A stretch of DNA of 64,000 nt, from positions 80,956,523-81,020,522 of the forward strand of contig OY997589.1 of NCBI GenBank assembly GCA_963921825.1, written 5' to 3'. The notes beneath the pieces were generated by a model. The model was not told the DNA's origin. It saw nothing but the letters and a program-made list of their open reading frames with translations, and ran no database searches. The position numbers and the translations under genes were made by a program. Origin of the DNA: Erodium maritimum. Its lineage: Eukaryota; Streptophyta; Magnoliopsida; Geraniales; Geraniaceae. Shown here one piece after another: positions 44,796-57,946 of this stretch. Positions within the stretch are counted from its first letter, which is position 1. Every line of letters starts with the position of its first letter.

Positions 44796-45718
44796 GGAGA
44801 ATTACCAAAACACAATTTGGTTCTCCAAATGGTTTGGGACTCACTGAAGCCTACAAAGGCATAAGGACACATATACACCATGCCAAGATTTTACATCTGT
44901 TTGTAGAGGCTCTTTCTTCGCTTATTTCGGATGGGCGTGAATTGGCTTCTATGGCTACTCGTGGCTCTGCATCTGTAATAATGGTCGTCGTGGATTATCA
45001 TGTGATCCAATTTGAAAAATACTGGTCATAATTGTGGGAGAAATAAGCATCGATCTTGCTATAATCATGACTCTTCTGGATGCAAATGGGGTTCTGGCCA
45101 GACAACCAACTTCAATTCGTCTCTGTTATCGTTGCGACTAACACCACGACCATGAAATTAATAAAAAAGAATCTATTTCCAAAGCTCTGCAATTCCATAT
45201 CCCTAATTCTGTCCCTGCTTATGGCGTCCTATATAGACCTCATACTTCCATTGATGTGATCCACCCTAATTACTCTTTGTGTAGCCAGTTCTTTGTGTAC
45301 CTCAACAATAAGACCTCAACAACTCAAGTTTTCCTCAACTCACCTAGCTCCTAATCAGGGAACACAAACTTCTTCTCTTTCGGCTGTCATTCCTTACGAC
45401 GTCTCAAAGGTCCCGTACCTATGATTTCAGGCTATGCATGGGCCACCAAAAACTTATAGCCTCGACCGATGACCTCATTGTTAATTATATGCCCTAGGTT
45501 AATCTTGATTAAGTATGACATTATTATTTATTAATTGATAATTTACATACCTTTATGAATTGTTCACATATAATTTATATGTTTCAATAGTGGCCAATAC
45601 TTTAAGGTAGTTTGTTATTCGTGACCTATGTTTTAGGGTACATTTTTACATTTAACCCCAAGCTTAACATATGCTTCACACGATCAAAACTGGTTGACCA
45701 ATCGTGGGGTAAGTTTAA
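44796..45718. other. Decayed sequence, possibly old Copia gag
   Basis: A 65-codon open stretch at 44834-45031 has a weak look of Copia gag C-terminal sequence (ELASMATRGSASV), but no zinc knuckle or protease motif could be confirmed. The rest up to 45718 holds nothing I recognise. Confidence 0.25.
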
Positions 45719-46096
45719 TTAGAGCATCCACAGTGAAGTCTACTAAGGGTGTCGATTCAACGAAAAGGGTGAAAAGTGTTTTTTTTCTTGTAGTCTACAA
45801 TTCTCTCTCCTTGCTTCGATAAATTTATTGATGTTGTATATGTAAAGATTAATGGGAGAATAAAAAGCTTTCAATCCCACACAAATCATAGTGCTGGGTC
45901 TATTTATTTATATTGTTGAATGTGAACTAAAACTCCTACAATTCTGGCATTTGTTGCCGAGTTACAAAAAGATAGGGCTATGATATTAATTAGCCTAAAG
46001 ATTAGGACTAAGATAAAGACTTGGTAAAACTAACAAAGAAAAAAAAATATTTTTAACACTTCCCCTCAATTTGAACTTGGCAAGTTGAGATTGTGT

Positions 46097-47247
46097 GTCT
46101 TGCAGGTTCTCTTGGGTTATTTGGTGCAAAGTTCTACATTGGTGGTCTATTTTTACTACAACACCTGACCAAATTCAACTATGGTTCATTTCTTGGAATG
46201 GTCTTCAGAACAAGTCAAGACATTGGTCTTTTCTGGTTTCTATTGTGCTATGGATGATCTGGCTGGCTAGAAACAATAGGATTTTCAATGAGGTATTTGA
46301 CAGTCCTGACATTATTTTTCAAAACATTCAAAGTTACTCCTTTCAACTTCTATGTGCTAAATTCAACAAAGACAGCTCCTTCACTTTTCTGAATTGGATT
46401 AACACTCCTTGGTCTTGCAAGTTGAGGAAAGCTGGTGTTTTGTTATTGACTTAGTGTTTGCTTGGGCCACAAGTCACTAACTACTGAATTGGGGGTTTGG
46501 GGTGGTTTAGGGGGAAGGGATGGGTATTGTAGTGAGTTGTGGTAAGGACTTCTTTGTTTTTTTTCTATTTTGTTGGTCTGTTGGTGTGGGGGTAGAATTT
46601 ATAACTCTTGTTTTCATGTGGAGAGGGGGTAATTGCATTAGGTTGAGGGTACTTGGTGTGTACTGGTGACATGTCTTTGAGTTGACTGATTTTTAGGCTA
46701 CCATTGGTTTACTGTTTTTCATGATTGTACTATCTATCAATATTTTGGTTTGGTCTCCTTTAGGACCATCTCATTTTGGGGTACTTTCATTGACAACTTT
46801 ATGCTTGGAAGGCTTAACTGGACTACTATTGGTTTGCTGATATAAATCACTGCAAAGTTCAGCTGGGAACACTACAGAGAACACTACTGAAGGTTGTTTT
46901 TGGGGTTGCTGTGGAAGACTTTGGAGTCATGAGGGATACATCTCTGCTGCAGAAGTGGAATTGGGTTTGCTGGTTTAAACAACATGACTGTTCTTAGGTC
47001 TTGGGGTACTTTTTTCAGGGTACTTGTTTTCTTATGTACCTATAATTTAACGATTGTGTTTCAAGGGTTTAGGTTCATTGGGTTTAAGGTGACTTGGGGT
47101 ACAAGTAAACCGTTTTGGGTTACTTAGGTTGCAAGTTTTCCTTTGATAAATCAAGGGTGTAATGGTTGTTGAGGGTTTATCCCTTTCCCTTTCCTTTCAA
47201 TCGAAAGCTAGGGCTCAATAAAAACAAAAAATTGCTGATCAAAAAAA
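46097..47247 (+). mobile_element. 5'-truncated LINE with 15-bp target duplication
   Basis: AAGTTGAGATTGTGT occurs at 46082-46096 and again at 47248-47262, right after a poly-A end (ATTGCTGATCAAAAAAAAA). The insert starts within the C-terminal part of LINE ORF2: SFLVSIVLWMIWLARNNRIF (about 46215-46280) is the conserved end of plant L1 ORF2. It then runs through a GT-rich 3' UTR. This is a classic truncated target-primed insertion, made after Copia A was in place. Confidence 0.9.
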
Positions 47248-47276
47248 AAGTTGAGATTGTGTTGTGTTGCTGCAAT

Positions 47277-50244
47277 CTATCTTGCTGTCGTTGCTTTTGT
47301 AAACACATCGGCTACTTGATCTTGACTTGGAATAAACCTGATCTCCAATGCTTTGAGTGCAACTCTTTCTCGAACAAAATGATAATCTACTTCAATATGT
47401 TTGGTCCTCGCATGGAATACAGGATTCACAGATAGGTAGGCGGCTCCCAAATTTTCGCACCACAAGCATGGTGCTTTAGGCTGAAAAACATCGAGTTCTC
47501 CAAGTAGTGATTGCGCCCAGATAATCTCAGTAGTAACATTAGCTAATGCCTTATATTGAGCCTCGATACTTGATCTTGAAACTGTAGCTTGTTTTCTGGA
47601 GCTCCAAGATATGAGATTCGGCCTAAAAAACACTGCAAAACCACTTGTTGATCTTCTGTCATCAGGACAACCAGTCCAGTCAGGATCAGATAATGCACTT
47701 ACTAGTTCTGATTTTGATTTATTTATTGCTAAACCAAAGTTAGCAGTATGCTTGATGTACTCAATATTCTTTTCACTACAGTCAAATGTTGAGTTGTAGG
47801 TGCATCTAGAAATTGACATACTCGATTGACAGAAAAAGAGATGTCAGGTCTAGTTAGAGTAAGATATTGTAAAGCACTAACAATACTCTGGTATTCCGTG
47901 GCGTCCATAGGAGACAAGGGTTCACATTCACTTTTAGACAACTTCTCTGTAGAGGCCATTGGTGTAGTAACAGGCTTGCACTTGTCCATATTCATCTTTT
48001 TAAGCAATTCAGATGCATATTTGGACTGAGAAAGAGCAATGCCTGTTGATGTCTTTTTCACTCCAATGCCTAAGAAATAGTTTAAATCACCTAAATCTTT
48101 CATGGCAAAGTCAGCTTGTAGTTTTTGAAGCAATTGGTTCACATCTTGATCAGAAGATCCGGTGATGATTATGTCATCCACATACACCAACATATAAACA
48201 GTGACTCAATTATGATTGTATATAAAAAAAGAGGTGTCATATTTGGAGGGAGTAAAACCTACCTCATATAATTTGGAGCTGAGTCGCGAATGCCAGGCCC
48301 TGGGAGTTTGCTTAAGCCCATATAAAGCCTTGTCAAGCTTGCAGACCAGTTGTGGTCGATGAGGATCCTCAAACCCTGGTGGTTGTCTCATAAACACTTC
48401 CTCTTCAAGAATGTCATGGAGAAACCATTGTGTACATCTAGCTGGCTCAATTTCCACCCTTTTGATATTGTCAAGGATAGAACTAGCCAGATGGTTGCTG
48501 GTTTAACCACCGGACTAAATGTGTCATCATAATCTATTCCATACCTTTTCTTGAATCCTTTTGCCACCAAGCGAGCTTTGTACCTATCAATGGACCCATT
48601 TGCTTTTCTCTTAACCTTGAACACCCACTTACAATCAATCAAGTTCATGCCTTTTTGTGGTTGCACAAGATGCCATGTTCTATTTTTCATTAACGTTGAG
48701 TATTCGGCCTCCATTGCTTGCCACCAATTTGTATCATTTAGAGCTTCAGAATGACTTGTTGGCTCAACAATTGTGACACCTGCATATTTAATTGTACAAA
48801 CAATGTATTTTTTGATTTTTCAGATGCCATCTTTTAGTCGAATTTGCATTGGATGTTGAACATGAGCTTCTATGGGTGCAATATTGTTATCATTAGTCAT
48901 GTCATCGGAGATAGTAGCAGCTGTTTCACATGTTGCGTAGGGCACGATAGCTACTGTGTCATTGTCAACCGTTGTCTAACTTGATATTATGTCTTCCGGA
49001 TCAATATCCTGCAAAATAGGTTCAAAGTGTTGCTGCAAAACAGGATTAGATGTATGCATATTTTCCATTTGATCATTCACATCATCATTCGATATTATGG
49101 GTTGGTTAGAGAAAAGTTTGGCAAGAGCACTTCATGTTTTGTATAGTTTATGCCGGGAGACGGAGAGGTTTCAGAGAAAGGAAAGACGTGTTCATCGAAA
49201 ACAACGTCCCTAGAAACATAAACTCTCCCACTGGTAGGATCAAGGAACTTATAACCTTTGTGTAGGTTACTGTACCCTAAAAACATACATCGCTTTGATT
49301 TAAACTGAAGCTTATGAGAATTATATGCTCTGAGGTTTGGCCAACAAGCACAACCAAAAGTTTCAGAAGTGAGTAATTGGGTTTTTTACCTAGAAGTCGT
49401 TCTAGAGGAGTGCTCGATCCTATCACCTTACTAGATAGCCTATTGATGAGGTAGGCGGCTGTTTGAAAAGCCTCGTCCCAGAATTTGAGAGGCGTAGAAG
49501 CTGCAGCAAGAAGAGACATGCCTACTTCAACTATATGTCGATGCTTTCTTTCAGTACCACCATTCTGTTGGTGTGTGTGAGGTCACGAGACACGATGAGC
49601 AATACCTATTTGAGTAAGGATGGACTTTAGTTTTTGATATTCTCCCCCCAATCAAATTGCACACAAAGAATTTTTCTGTCAAGTAGCCGCTCAACATGTT
49701 TCTGAAAGTGAACAAACTTAGTAGGAACTTCAGACTTTTGTTTAATAGGAAAGAGCCAAACGAACTTACTGAAATTGTCAATGAAATTGACATAATACTT
49801 GTATCCTCCAACAGAGGCAAGTGCAGGCCCCCAAACATCAGAGAATATAAGTTCAAGTGACACAGATGATGAATTGTTTGATAGTGGAAAATGTAATTGA
49901 TGGCTTTTAGCACACTGACAAGCATCACAAACAATTTATTATTGTTGGAACAAGGAAGTTTATTGAGTTGGACCACTTGTTCAACAATGGCTAAGGATGG
50001 ATGGCCTAATCGATAATGCCACTGCTTGTGTGAGGTCCGATTGCTGGAGAAGACACTTTTTACGAGTGTAGCGATGTTGGACGGTATGGGGGTATAGACC
50101 ACCTTTACTGCGACCTCGAAGAAGTACCTTCCTATTGATCAAGTCCTTGATAATAAAATGGTTGGGATTAAAACCAAACATCACGTTATTATCATAACTA
50201 AATCGATGAACGGAAATAATGTTTTTGGAGGTTTTAGGAACATG
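47277..50244 (-). pseudogene. Copia A pol: integrase, RT, RNase H (broken)
   Basis: Reading leftwards on the minus strand: HVPKTSKNIISVHRFS at about 50240-50190; pre-integrase WHYRLGHPSL at about 50020; integrase SDVWGPALASVGGYKYYVNF and FIDNFSKFVWLFPIK at 49840-49750, with QQNGGTERKHR at about 49560; LGYSNLHKGYKFLDP at 49283; [22 protein letters not shown] at about 48680, [36 protein letters not shown], and YVDDIIITG at 48190-48160; KSKYASELLKKM-type block at about 48030; RNase [36 protein letters not shown] and [12 protein letters not shown] near 47300. Frameshifts occur near 50090, 49880, 49400, 48410 and 47800. The copy is dead. Confidence 0.9.
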
Positions 50245-50249
50245 AAGAA

Positions 50250-51168
50250 TGTTGGAATATATATGCAGAACTGATAAAATGAGGGAACCAACCGGTTGGA
50301 CGTGCAGAACTCGCAGCAGAAGTGTAGCAAACTATCAGCACCTCGCAGCAGAAACTGTTAGTACTTTGCAGCAGAATGTATTAACACTTCTCAACATAAA
50401 CTATTAGCAGTTGGTTGGTAAGCAATCAGCTGTGGCATGGCTCAAGACCACTGACTTGAAAGCAATATTTCCGAGTGACCGAGGTGGCGATCAGCAACGG
50501 TTGCTCCCCAAGGTTACACAGCTCTACCCAGTAGCGCACCCACTCGCTCTACTGGATGTGGAGACAGCAGTACAGCGACCAGAACAAAGGTGTAGTAAGG
50601 TGAAAAGAAGGAGGTAAAACCGAGTATAGTTTGGCTCTGGTTTGGTTGTGAAAACGTTATTTACAAAAGAGAACCAAAACTGAGTTTATATAGGCTCAAA
50701 TCAGATTTGGTTTCAAGTCTCTTTAAAACACAATAAAACCCATAAATAATGAAATAAAATCTTATTTTTCAGCTTCCTGAATTAAACCACGTTTTTAATT
50801 CACAATCAAAACGTTTCAGCTATTAATTCAGAATCAAAACTGAAAAACGTTACAACTTATTTAAATTCAAAAAGATTTGAATTTCAGAAAAGTTTTTCAA
50901 AAAATTAATTCTTGCTCTGTTTTAGCCCGCCCCACATTTGCTCTACCCGAACTCGAACCCGAGTCCGGCCCGTCCCGACCCAACCCGGACGGACGGCGGC
51001 GGTGGTGCGCGTGAGGCCCAGACCGGCCCAACCTGCATACGACCCTTTAGTGATTGTTGAAAAGGAAAGGGAAGGGAGAGCTGATAAACTCAAACCAACT
51101 CTTCTTCCTTTCCGATGTGGTACTCTGTACCAAAAAGCAAAAAGGCTTTTGAAGCCTATTTTCCAACA
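50250..51168 (-). repeat. Copia B 3' LTR (919 bp)
   Basis: Aligned by eye to 57947-58932. Over the first ~165 comparable bases I count about ten mismatches, mostly transitions. It lacks a ~41-bp segment and one copy of a 27-bp duplication that the other LTR has, which explains the length difference. Confidence 0.93.
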
Positions 51169-51320
51169 ATCCCTCACAAATTGGCGACAAAAGCTGAAAA
51201 ACAAAAAAGCATTTTAAAAAAGAAAGAAAAACACCCTAATGTTCTGGTTACTGGAAGGTGTGGTACTTAAACATCAATATCTTTCGATTTGAATTGATGC
51301 ATAGTGAGGTATGATAACAA

Positions 51321-53268
51321 TGTTGGATTTTAACATACATAAAGCAGCGGAAAATTAAAATTTTAATCTAAAACCCAAAAGCCGGATCCATGTAATTCGA
51401 TTAACCGATAAGAAAAACGAATAGAAACGATTACCTTTTGTGGTTTCGATGCCTGGTTCGAGACGGGGACCTTTGAGTAGAATCGCTTTCGTACCCTTTT
51501 CGATCGAGACGTCTCCAACGGGATCCGTCCTCTCTACGTATCCACACGAACAAGCCTCGATATAGTGTGCTAGCACTAATAACTCTCAAAACCCTTTTGA
51601 GAAATCAAAATATGAATTGTATATTGCTTTGGTAGAAGAAGAGGGAGCAAATGAAAACTAAAACTATCTAACGCACACAAACTAAAAAATGAATTATATC
51701 AGATATAATTCTTTCTCTGTCACCTTTTAAAAGTCTAAATGTGGTATTCAAAACACCAAAGAAATAACACCAGTAACTTTCTTGGTTCCAAAAAACAATG
51801 AAGCACAACTTTATTTTAAAACAATGTAATCACTTTCAACTTAATTACAATTAAGCCAAAACATAGAGTTCAAACACTGTCTAACCGTGACTACCAAAAG
51901 ATTGAAAACCAACCAACTCCTTTTGATTATCTGTATTAAATTTGAAACACAAAAATAAAAGGAAGTCAAAAACAATTTCAACGTGTGTAGTGCACACCTT
52001 CCTTAAACATCTCAATTTCCTAATTTTTCTCTATAAAAAATAACCACCTAAAACTACTTCCTTATTTTCTGGTAAGTGCCTCACTGTACAAACAAATTAC
52101 TTTTATGTTTTGTTTTCAAAAACCAACAAAATTGAAGAATATAAATTTGAACTTGGTCAACTATTAAAACAAACAATTTAAAAGAGTTTAATACACTTTA
52201 TAAAATCTAACCCATTTAGATTTTATATATCAAATATCATTTGATATTAATTCTACCAAAAATAAATCATTATATTAAATATAACAATTATATTTAAATA
52301 ATAATCTAGACAACAATATATTTATCATATAAATATACATAAATATATACTCATAATTAATTGGACCTTTTAAAACTCCAATTCAATTTTGGGCTTGCTC
52401 TATATGTGTGACCCTACAGGTTCATACAACGTTGGCAGTGGGCCCGAAATTCCCATTCCGTCCACATGTCATAATTGGTCTCTAGCAAGACATTATGACT
52501 ACCCAAAGTTATATGAAGATCGACAATCCGATTCAACCTTATACCATTAATATCTTAATCCCTCTGTCATCGATATCTCGATCGAATATAAGGCATAAGA
52601 TCGTCATCCTTATTTTATTCGATCGTTTGTTTCTTGATCTTAAGTAGACTGCAAGTGATAACTTATTATCGATTCGCATGGCCATGCATTTCCGCAGTCT
52701 CACTTATCAAGGGGCCCAAACGATATCTCTCATATTTACATGAGTGACAAATCCCTTATCAGTCGCTCACATTCCTCACATAGACAATTATGTATTCAAC
52801 AACAATCTTTATTGTTGCCCGGTTAGAGACAACGTTGAACTGCGTCAAGACACACAACCGCCTATGTAGAAATCCATGACGACTATAAGGTCAAAGGACT
52901 TACGCCATATTACGGTACTGAGAAATACTCATGACAGTTTCTATGTAGTATTCTCACGATGGGTCATCCAATACCATTTCCCTAAATGACATCTATGATT
53001 TGACTTCATATCCAATATGTATGATCAGTAAAACGTGATCATCAGCCAACATCATACTAGTCTTAGTATATCAATAAGACCAGGGATCATTAGAATAATA
53101 CTCTTTTTCTTCTAAGAGTTTTACTATCAAGTCACGTACTTGATGATCTTAGAAAGAGTCGATTATTCACGCCATTAACATTTAACAAAATGATAATGAA
53201 AGCGCCAATGAATTAATTAAATGATAATGTCATACATGAAAAGATTGGCATGGGGCACAAAACTAACA
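51321..53268. mobile_element. Solo LTR, 1.95 kb, target duplication AACAA
   Basis: Starts TGTTGGATTTTAACATAC and ends GGCACAAAACTAACA, with AACAA at 51316-51320 and 53269-53273. No coding sequence is present. It lies in the 3' untranslated part of Copia B and is the innermost layer of the complex. Superfamily is not determined; the TGTTGG...AACA ends are compatible with Copia. Confidence 0.88.
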
Positions 53269-53490
53269 AACAACTTACTTAAAGTAAGTGAATAGAATCT
53301 TGAACTTACTTAGCTTCGGTTGATACGTCACACAACACATACCATACTTCATATTCCACTGAATCCGCGATACTATCAAAAACGCTATTAAAGTCCATGC
53401 GTATACCTTGGTTCTAATGAGTGCTCTAGGAAGACTTTGCCCAAAGTCTTTCATAGATGGCGGCCCATTATCACACACACGTAGGTAACT

Positions 53491-53725
53491 CATCAAGTGC
53501 TTCTCGCAAGCCCCATCCCAATCAGGTCTGGAGTTATTAAGGACATAGAGTCCACCCTGTTAGCAGAATCCATCAAGTGCGTCTCTATAACACCACCAAA
53601 CCTGGTTATGGATTATAATTTATCAAGTGCGTCTCACAAGCACCACCAATACTGGTTATAGATTGTTAATAAGATCTATCAAGTGCGTCTCAAAGCACCG
53701 CCAAAACTGGTTATAGATCATCACG
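53491..53725. repeat. ~50-80-bp tandem repeats in the Copia B 3' region
   Basis: The phrase ATCAAGTGCGTCTC begins units at about 53492, 53572, 53622 and 53678. Each is followed by a CACCACCAA...CTGGTTATAGATT-type block. They lie between RNase H and the solo LTR and probably belong to Copia B. Confidence 0.8.
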
Positions 53726-53795
53726 CACTACTTTTGTCATGGGAGTGGGAGATGTAGTGCATCAAGACTAGTATGGTTGCATATGACTACTAACA

Positions 53796-55883
53796 CTAGT
53801 CATCCATACTCTCTTGACCTGTGGGCTTGAGCCCCATCCCTTCTGACACAACAGAGAGTGTTCTCCTTGGTAGACCCTTGGTAAAAGGATCAACAAGATT
53901 TCTTTCGGATCCCACAAATTCCAAAGAATTCACTCCATCTTTCAGGAGTTGTCTATTGACGGCGTGCCTCAAACGAATGTGTCTCTTCTTACCATTGTAC
54001 ACATTGTTCTTCGCAACGCAAATAGCCGCTTGCGAATCACAATGTATTGAGACAAACACTACTTGCCTTCCCCACACAAGCACATCTGCTAACAAGTTCC
54101 TCAACTAGTCTGCATCTTGTCCAGCCAACTCAAGGGCAATGAACTCAGACTCCATGGTAGAGCTGGCTATACAAGTCTGTTTTGAAGACTTCCATGATAT
54201 AGTACCTCCACCCAAGGTGAACACATAACCACTCGTCGAGTTGATCTCATCATTACCCGAAACCCAGTTTGCATCACAATATCCTTCCAAAGCGTTAGGA
54301 AAGGTACTGTAGTGAAAGGACCAACTCATAGTTCCTTTCAGGTACTTCAGCAGACGACACAAAGTACTCCAATGCTCGTTACTCGGGTTATGTGTATACT
54401 GACTCAACCGTCTTACTATGTAAGCAATGTCTGGTCGAGTACAGTTCATGAGGAACATCTCACTTCCTATAATATGGGCGTACTGAACTTGTGAAACTCT
54501 ATCACCTAAGTTCTTTATTAAGTGTACGTTCGGAGCATAGGGAGTCTTAACAGGTATAACGTCAAAGTGGTTGAATTTCTTCAACACTTTCTCAACGTAA
54601 TGAGATTGACTCATGGAGATGCCATTGATGTTTCTAATAACCTTAACATCTAAAATGACATCAGCTTCTCCTAAGTCCTTCATCTCAAAATGTGATGACA
54701 AGAATTTCTTGGTAAGGTTCACTGTACCGATATTATCTCCAAGAATCAACATGTCATCGACATAAAGACAGATAATCACACAACCCGATTCCGTCACCTT
54801 CGAGTATACACAGGAATCAGAGTTGTTCACCTTGTATCCGCCAGTCACCAGAGTTCGATTGAATTTCGCATACCATTGTTTAGGTGCTAGTTTCAGACCA
54901 TATCGAGATTTCTTCAGATTACACACCTTGTTCTCTTGACCAGCGATCACAAACCCCTCAGGTTGAGTCATATAGATCTCTTCCTTTAGATCACCATTTA
55001 GGAAAGCGGTCTTGACATCCATCTGATAAATTATTAAGCCGTGAATGGAAGCCAAAGCGACAAGAGACCATATCGTTGCAATCTTGGTCACAGGGGAATA
55101 AGTGTCAAAATAATCGACGTCTTTCCGTTGTGTAAACCCTCTAACCACGAGTCTTGCTTTGAAACGTTCTATTGTACCATCGGGTCTCAACTTTTTCTCA
55201 AAGATCCACTTACTACTAATGGTTTTGGAACCTTTAGGTAATTCTACTAGATCCCAAGTTTGATTCGATGTAATAGAGTCAAGTTCAGCTTGTATAGCTT
55301 CTTTCCAGAGGTTAGCATCAACAGATCTCAAAGCCTCGCCATAGGTTTTTGGATCTTCTTCTAGCAGGAAGGCAGAAACAAACTCGTCTGAAACAACACC
55401 TTCAGGATCAACTTCGGATAAAAAGGAGGTGATAAAGTCTTCTCCGAAGTTCTTCTCAATCCTGGGTCTCTTACTTCTCCTTGGTCTCTTAGCTTGACCA
55501 TGCGAAGTAGAGCTTCCGGCAACCCACCTATCTTGAAGCGAAGGAAAAGGGACAGTGGGATCAACCGTGTCAGTAACGGCGATCCTCTTCAAAGTGAAGA
55601 GGTGTTCGAAGAACTCAGCATCTCTAGCCTCAGAAATTGATCTGTCACTTAGAGACATGAAGCGATATGCCACACTGGTCTGAGCATAACCTATGAATAC
55701 ACAATCACAGGTCTTGGATCCGATAGTGGTTCTCTTAGGGTTAGTTAGGCCTACTTTCGCCAGACACCCCCACACTCTGAGAAACCTTAGGTTAGGAGCA
55801 TAACCCTTCCATAACTCGTAGGGAGTCTTATCAAGGTTCTTGTGTAGCACACGGTTAAGTATGTGACAAGCGGATAACACAGC

Positions 55884-55916
<33 letters not shown>

Positions 55917-57897
55917 ACATTTCATCAGGAAGGCCTGAACTTAGAAGCATCACATTCATCATATTCTTTAGCGTTCGGTTCTTGCGTTCAGTTACTCCAT
56001 TTTGTTGAGGCATATACGACGCACTTGTTTCATGAATGATTCCATTGGATTCACAGACATCTTTCAAGAAATTTGAGCCATACTCTCCTCCTCTATCGGA
56101 TCTCACTCTCTTGATTTTCCTCTCGAGTTGATTTTCTACCTCATTCTTATACTTGATGAACATCTCTTCAGCTTCATCTTTTGTAGTAAGAAGATAAACT
56201 CTCGCGAACCTTGAGCAGTCGTCGATGAAGGTAACATAGTAATGTTTTCCTTTCTTTCTCCCAATGTTCTTGAAATCTGCAAGATCGGTGTGGATTAGTT
56301 CAAGAAGGTTCGTGTGTCTTATTATAATAGATTTGCAAGGTTTCTTGGAGAATTTAGCCTCTGCGCAAATCTCATACTTCGAGAGTTCGGAGGTAGAAAG
56401 AGGTTGTATAATAGACATGTTTCTTAGTTGTTTGATTGAGGCAACATTCACATGTCCTAGTCTACTATGCCACAAATCAAGAGACTCAGCGATACAAGCG
56501 AAAGCGGAAATTTTATTATTCAAAATAGCATGATCAACATTGAAAAGTAAAAGACTCCCACAATAATACGCCTTCCCTACAAACTCTTCATTCTTGGTGA
56601 AGACAATAGTGTCATTCTCTATCACAGTCTTCATTCCACCCTTCATTAGTAGGGGTCCAGAGACAAGGTTGCGTCGCAGAGTAGGGACACAAAGGGAATT
56701 ATTGAGTACGAGTGTCTTTCCAGATGTCAGCTTCAGCGTGATCTTTCTGCTTCCAACAATCACTGTAGTAGAGTCATTCCCCATATGAACCACTTCACCA
56801 GGTGTAGAGGCTTCAAACTCGTAGAAGAGTTCCTTGGAGTTGCAGAGATGACAGGTGGATGCGGAGTCCAAAACCCAATCAATAGTGTTGTGGACCAGCA
56901 TGGCCTCAGCAACCACATCAGCCACGATGTCATCCTCTTCAGCAATGTAAGCCCTTGCATCATTCTTCTTGTAGCCTTGACGTTGCATACACTGATAAGC
57001 CTTGTGTCCAGCTTGGCCACAAACATAGCACAACAGGTTCTTCTTTGATTTCTGGATAGCAGAGGAGGGTTTCACATACTTGTTGCGGTTGTTGGGAGGT
57101 CCTCGCTTGGGAGCTTCCTTGGTTTTGGACTTGGGCTTCGGTTTGGGCTTAGCTTGACGAGACGGCCCACCAGGCTCCACGATGTTGGCCTTTACCGTCG
57201 GAGGCGACAAATGAGTTGGGAAAGAACTCAGAGCATCCTTCAAGCGGTTTTCTTCCTCGGTCTTCATATGGCTAAGGTCTTGAAGCGTCAGATCCTTCTC
57301 CCTATGCTTGAGGTGATTGCGGTAGTCCTTTCACGACGGTGGAAGCTTCTCCAATAGCACATGGGCGAGAAACACCTCATCCATCTTCATCCCTTCGTTG
57401 ACGATGGCAATGGACAAGTCCTCGTAAACGTGGACTTGATCCATGATCGATCGGTTGTCCATCATTTGGAAGGCAAGCCACTTCCCCACGACATACTTCT
57501 TCTTCCTAGTGTCGTCAGCCCCATACTTTTTGTTCAAAGTCTCCCAAATAAATTTGGCTGAGTTGTGAACACAAAGCAGCTCAAACAAGGTGTTGGTGAC
57601 AGAGCTTAAAATCTGGCACCTAGCAGTTTTGTTGTCCCTATCAAATTTTAGTAGTTTAGCCTCATTGTCCCTAACAATGGAGGCAACTATGGGAGCAGCA
57701 TAAGAGGTAGCAGCTAAGGGTACGGGGGTATCATTAAGCAGGTCATAATCGATGTCCATTTGTTCAAAAAACATCAACAATTTTTGAGACCAACGACGGT
57801 AATTGGTACCGTCAAGTGGTTCAACAACATGCAAAGAACGAGTAGTGACAGCATGCATAGAATTTAGGTTTGTATGCATGTTTAAATTCATGTTCAT
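53796..57897 (-). pseudogene. Copia B gag-pol polyprotein, nearly intact
   Basis: Starts at 57897 (MNMNLNMHTN). Gag has LDGTNYRRWSQKLLMFF and a UBN2-type region. A CCHC knuckle, CYVCGQAGHKAYQC, lies near 57030. Protease WVLDSASTCHLC lies near 56875, with DSAS where Copia normally has DSGA. Pre-integrase LWHSRLGHVN; integrase HTDLADF, FIDDCSRFARVYLL, RSDRGGEYGS and QQNGVTERKNRT. RT has [33 protein letters not shown] and [12 protein letters not shown] (~54770-54740). RNase H has [14 protein letters not shown] and NLVDPFTKGLP. Damage: TGA at about 57331 (LPPS*KDYRN) and TAG at about 54105 (D*LRNLLAD), both at family Trp positions, plus the C/G run at 55885-55916 that shifts frame after DEMWG. 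Otherwise it is open throughout. Confidence 0.93.
55885..55916. repeat. Poly-C run of 32 inside Copia B integrase
   Basis: 32 consecutive C on the plus strand (G on the coding strand), sitting where related elements encode DEMWGEAVLSACH. Two codons are lost and the frame is shifted. Likely an artefact or extreme slippage at a GGGG site. Confidence 0.95.
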
Positions 57898-57946
57898 AAC
57901 AGTTCACGATATATATATATATATATAATTGAGATTGCTTTCAAAT

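Noticed and set aside
51169..51200. ATTGGCGAC as a primer site for a plus-strand element
   Set aside because: Gene order shows the element runs on the minus strand, where this position is the polypurine tract.
51355..53496. Possible genes within the solo LTR at 51321-53268
   Set aside because: Only short frames without motifs; the LTR borders and target duplication explain the region.
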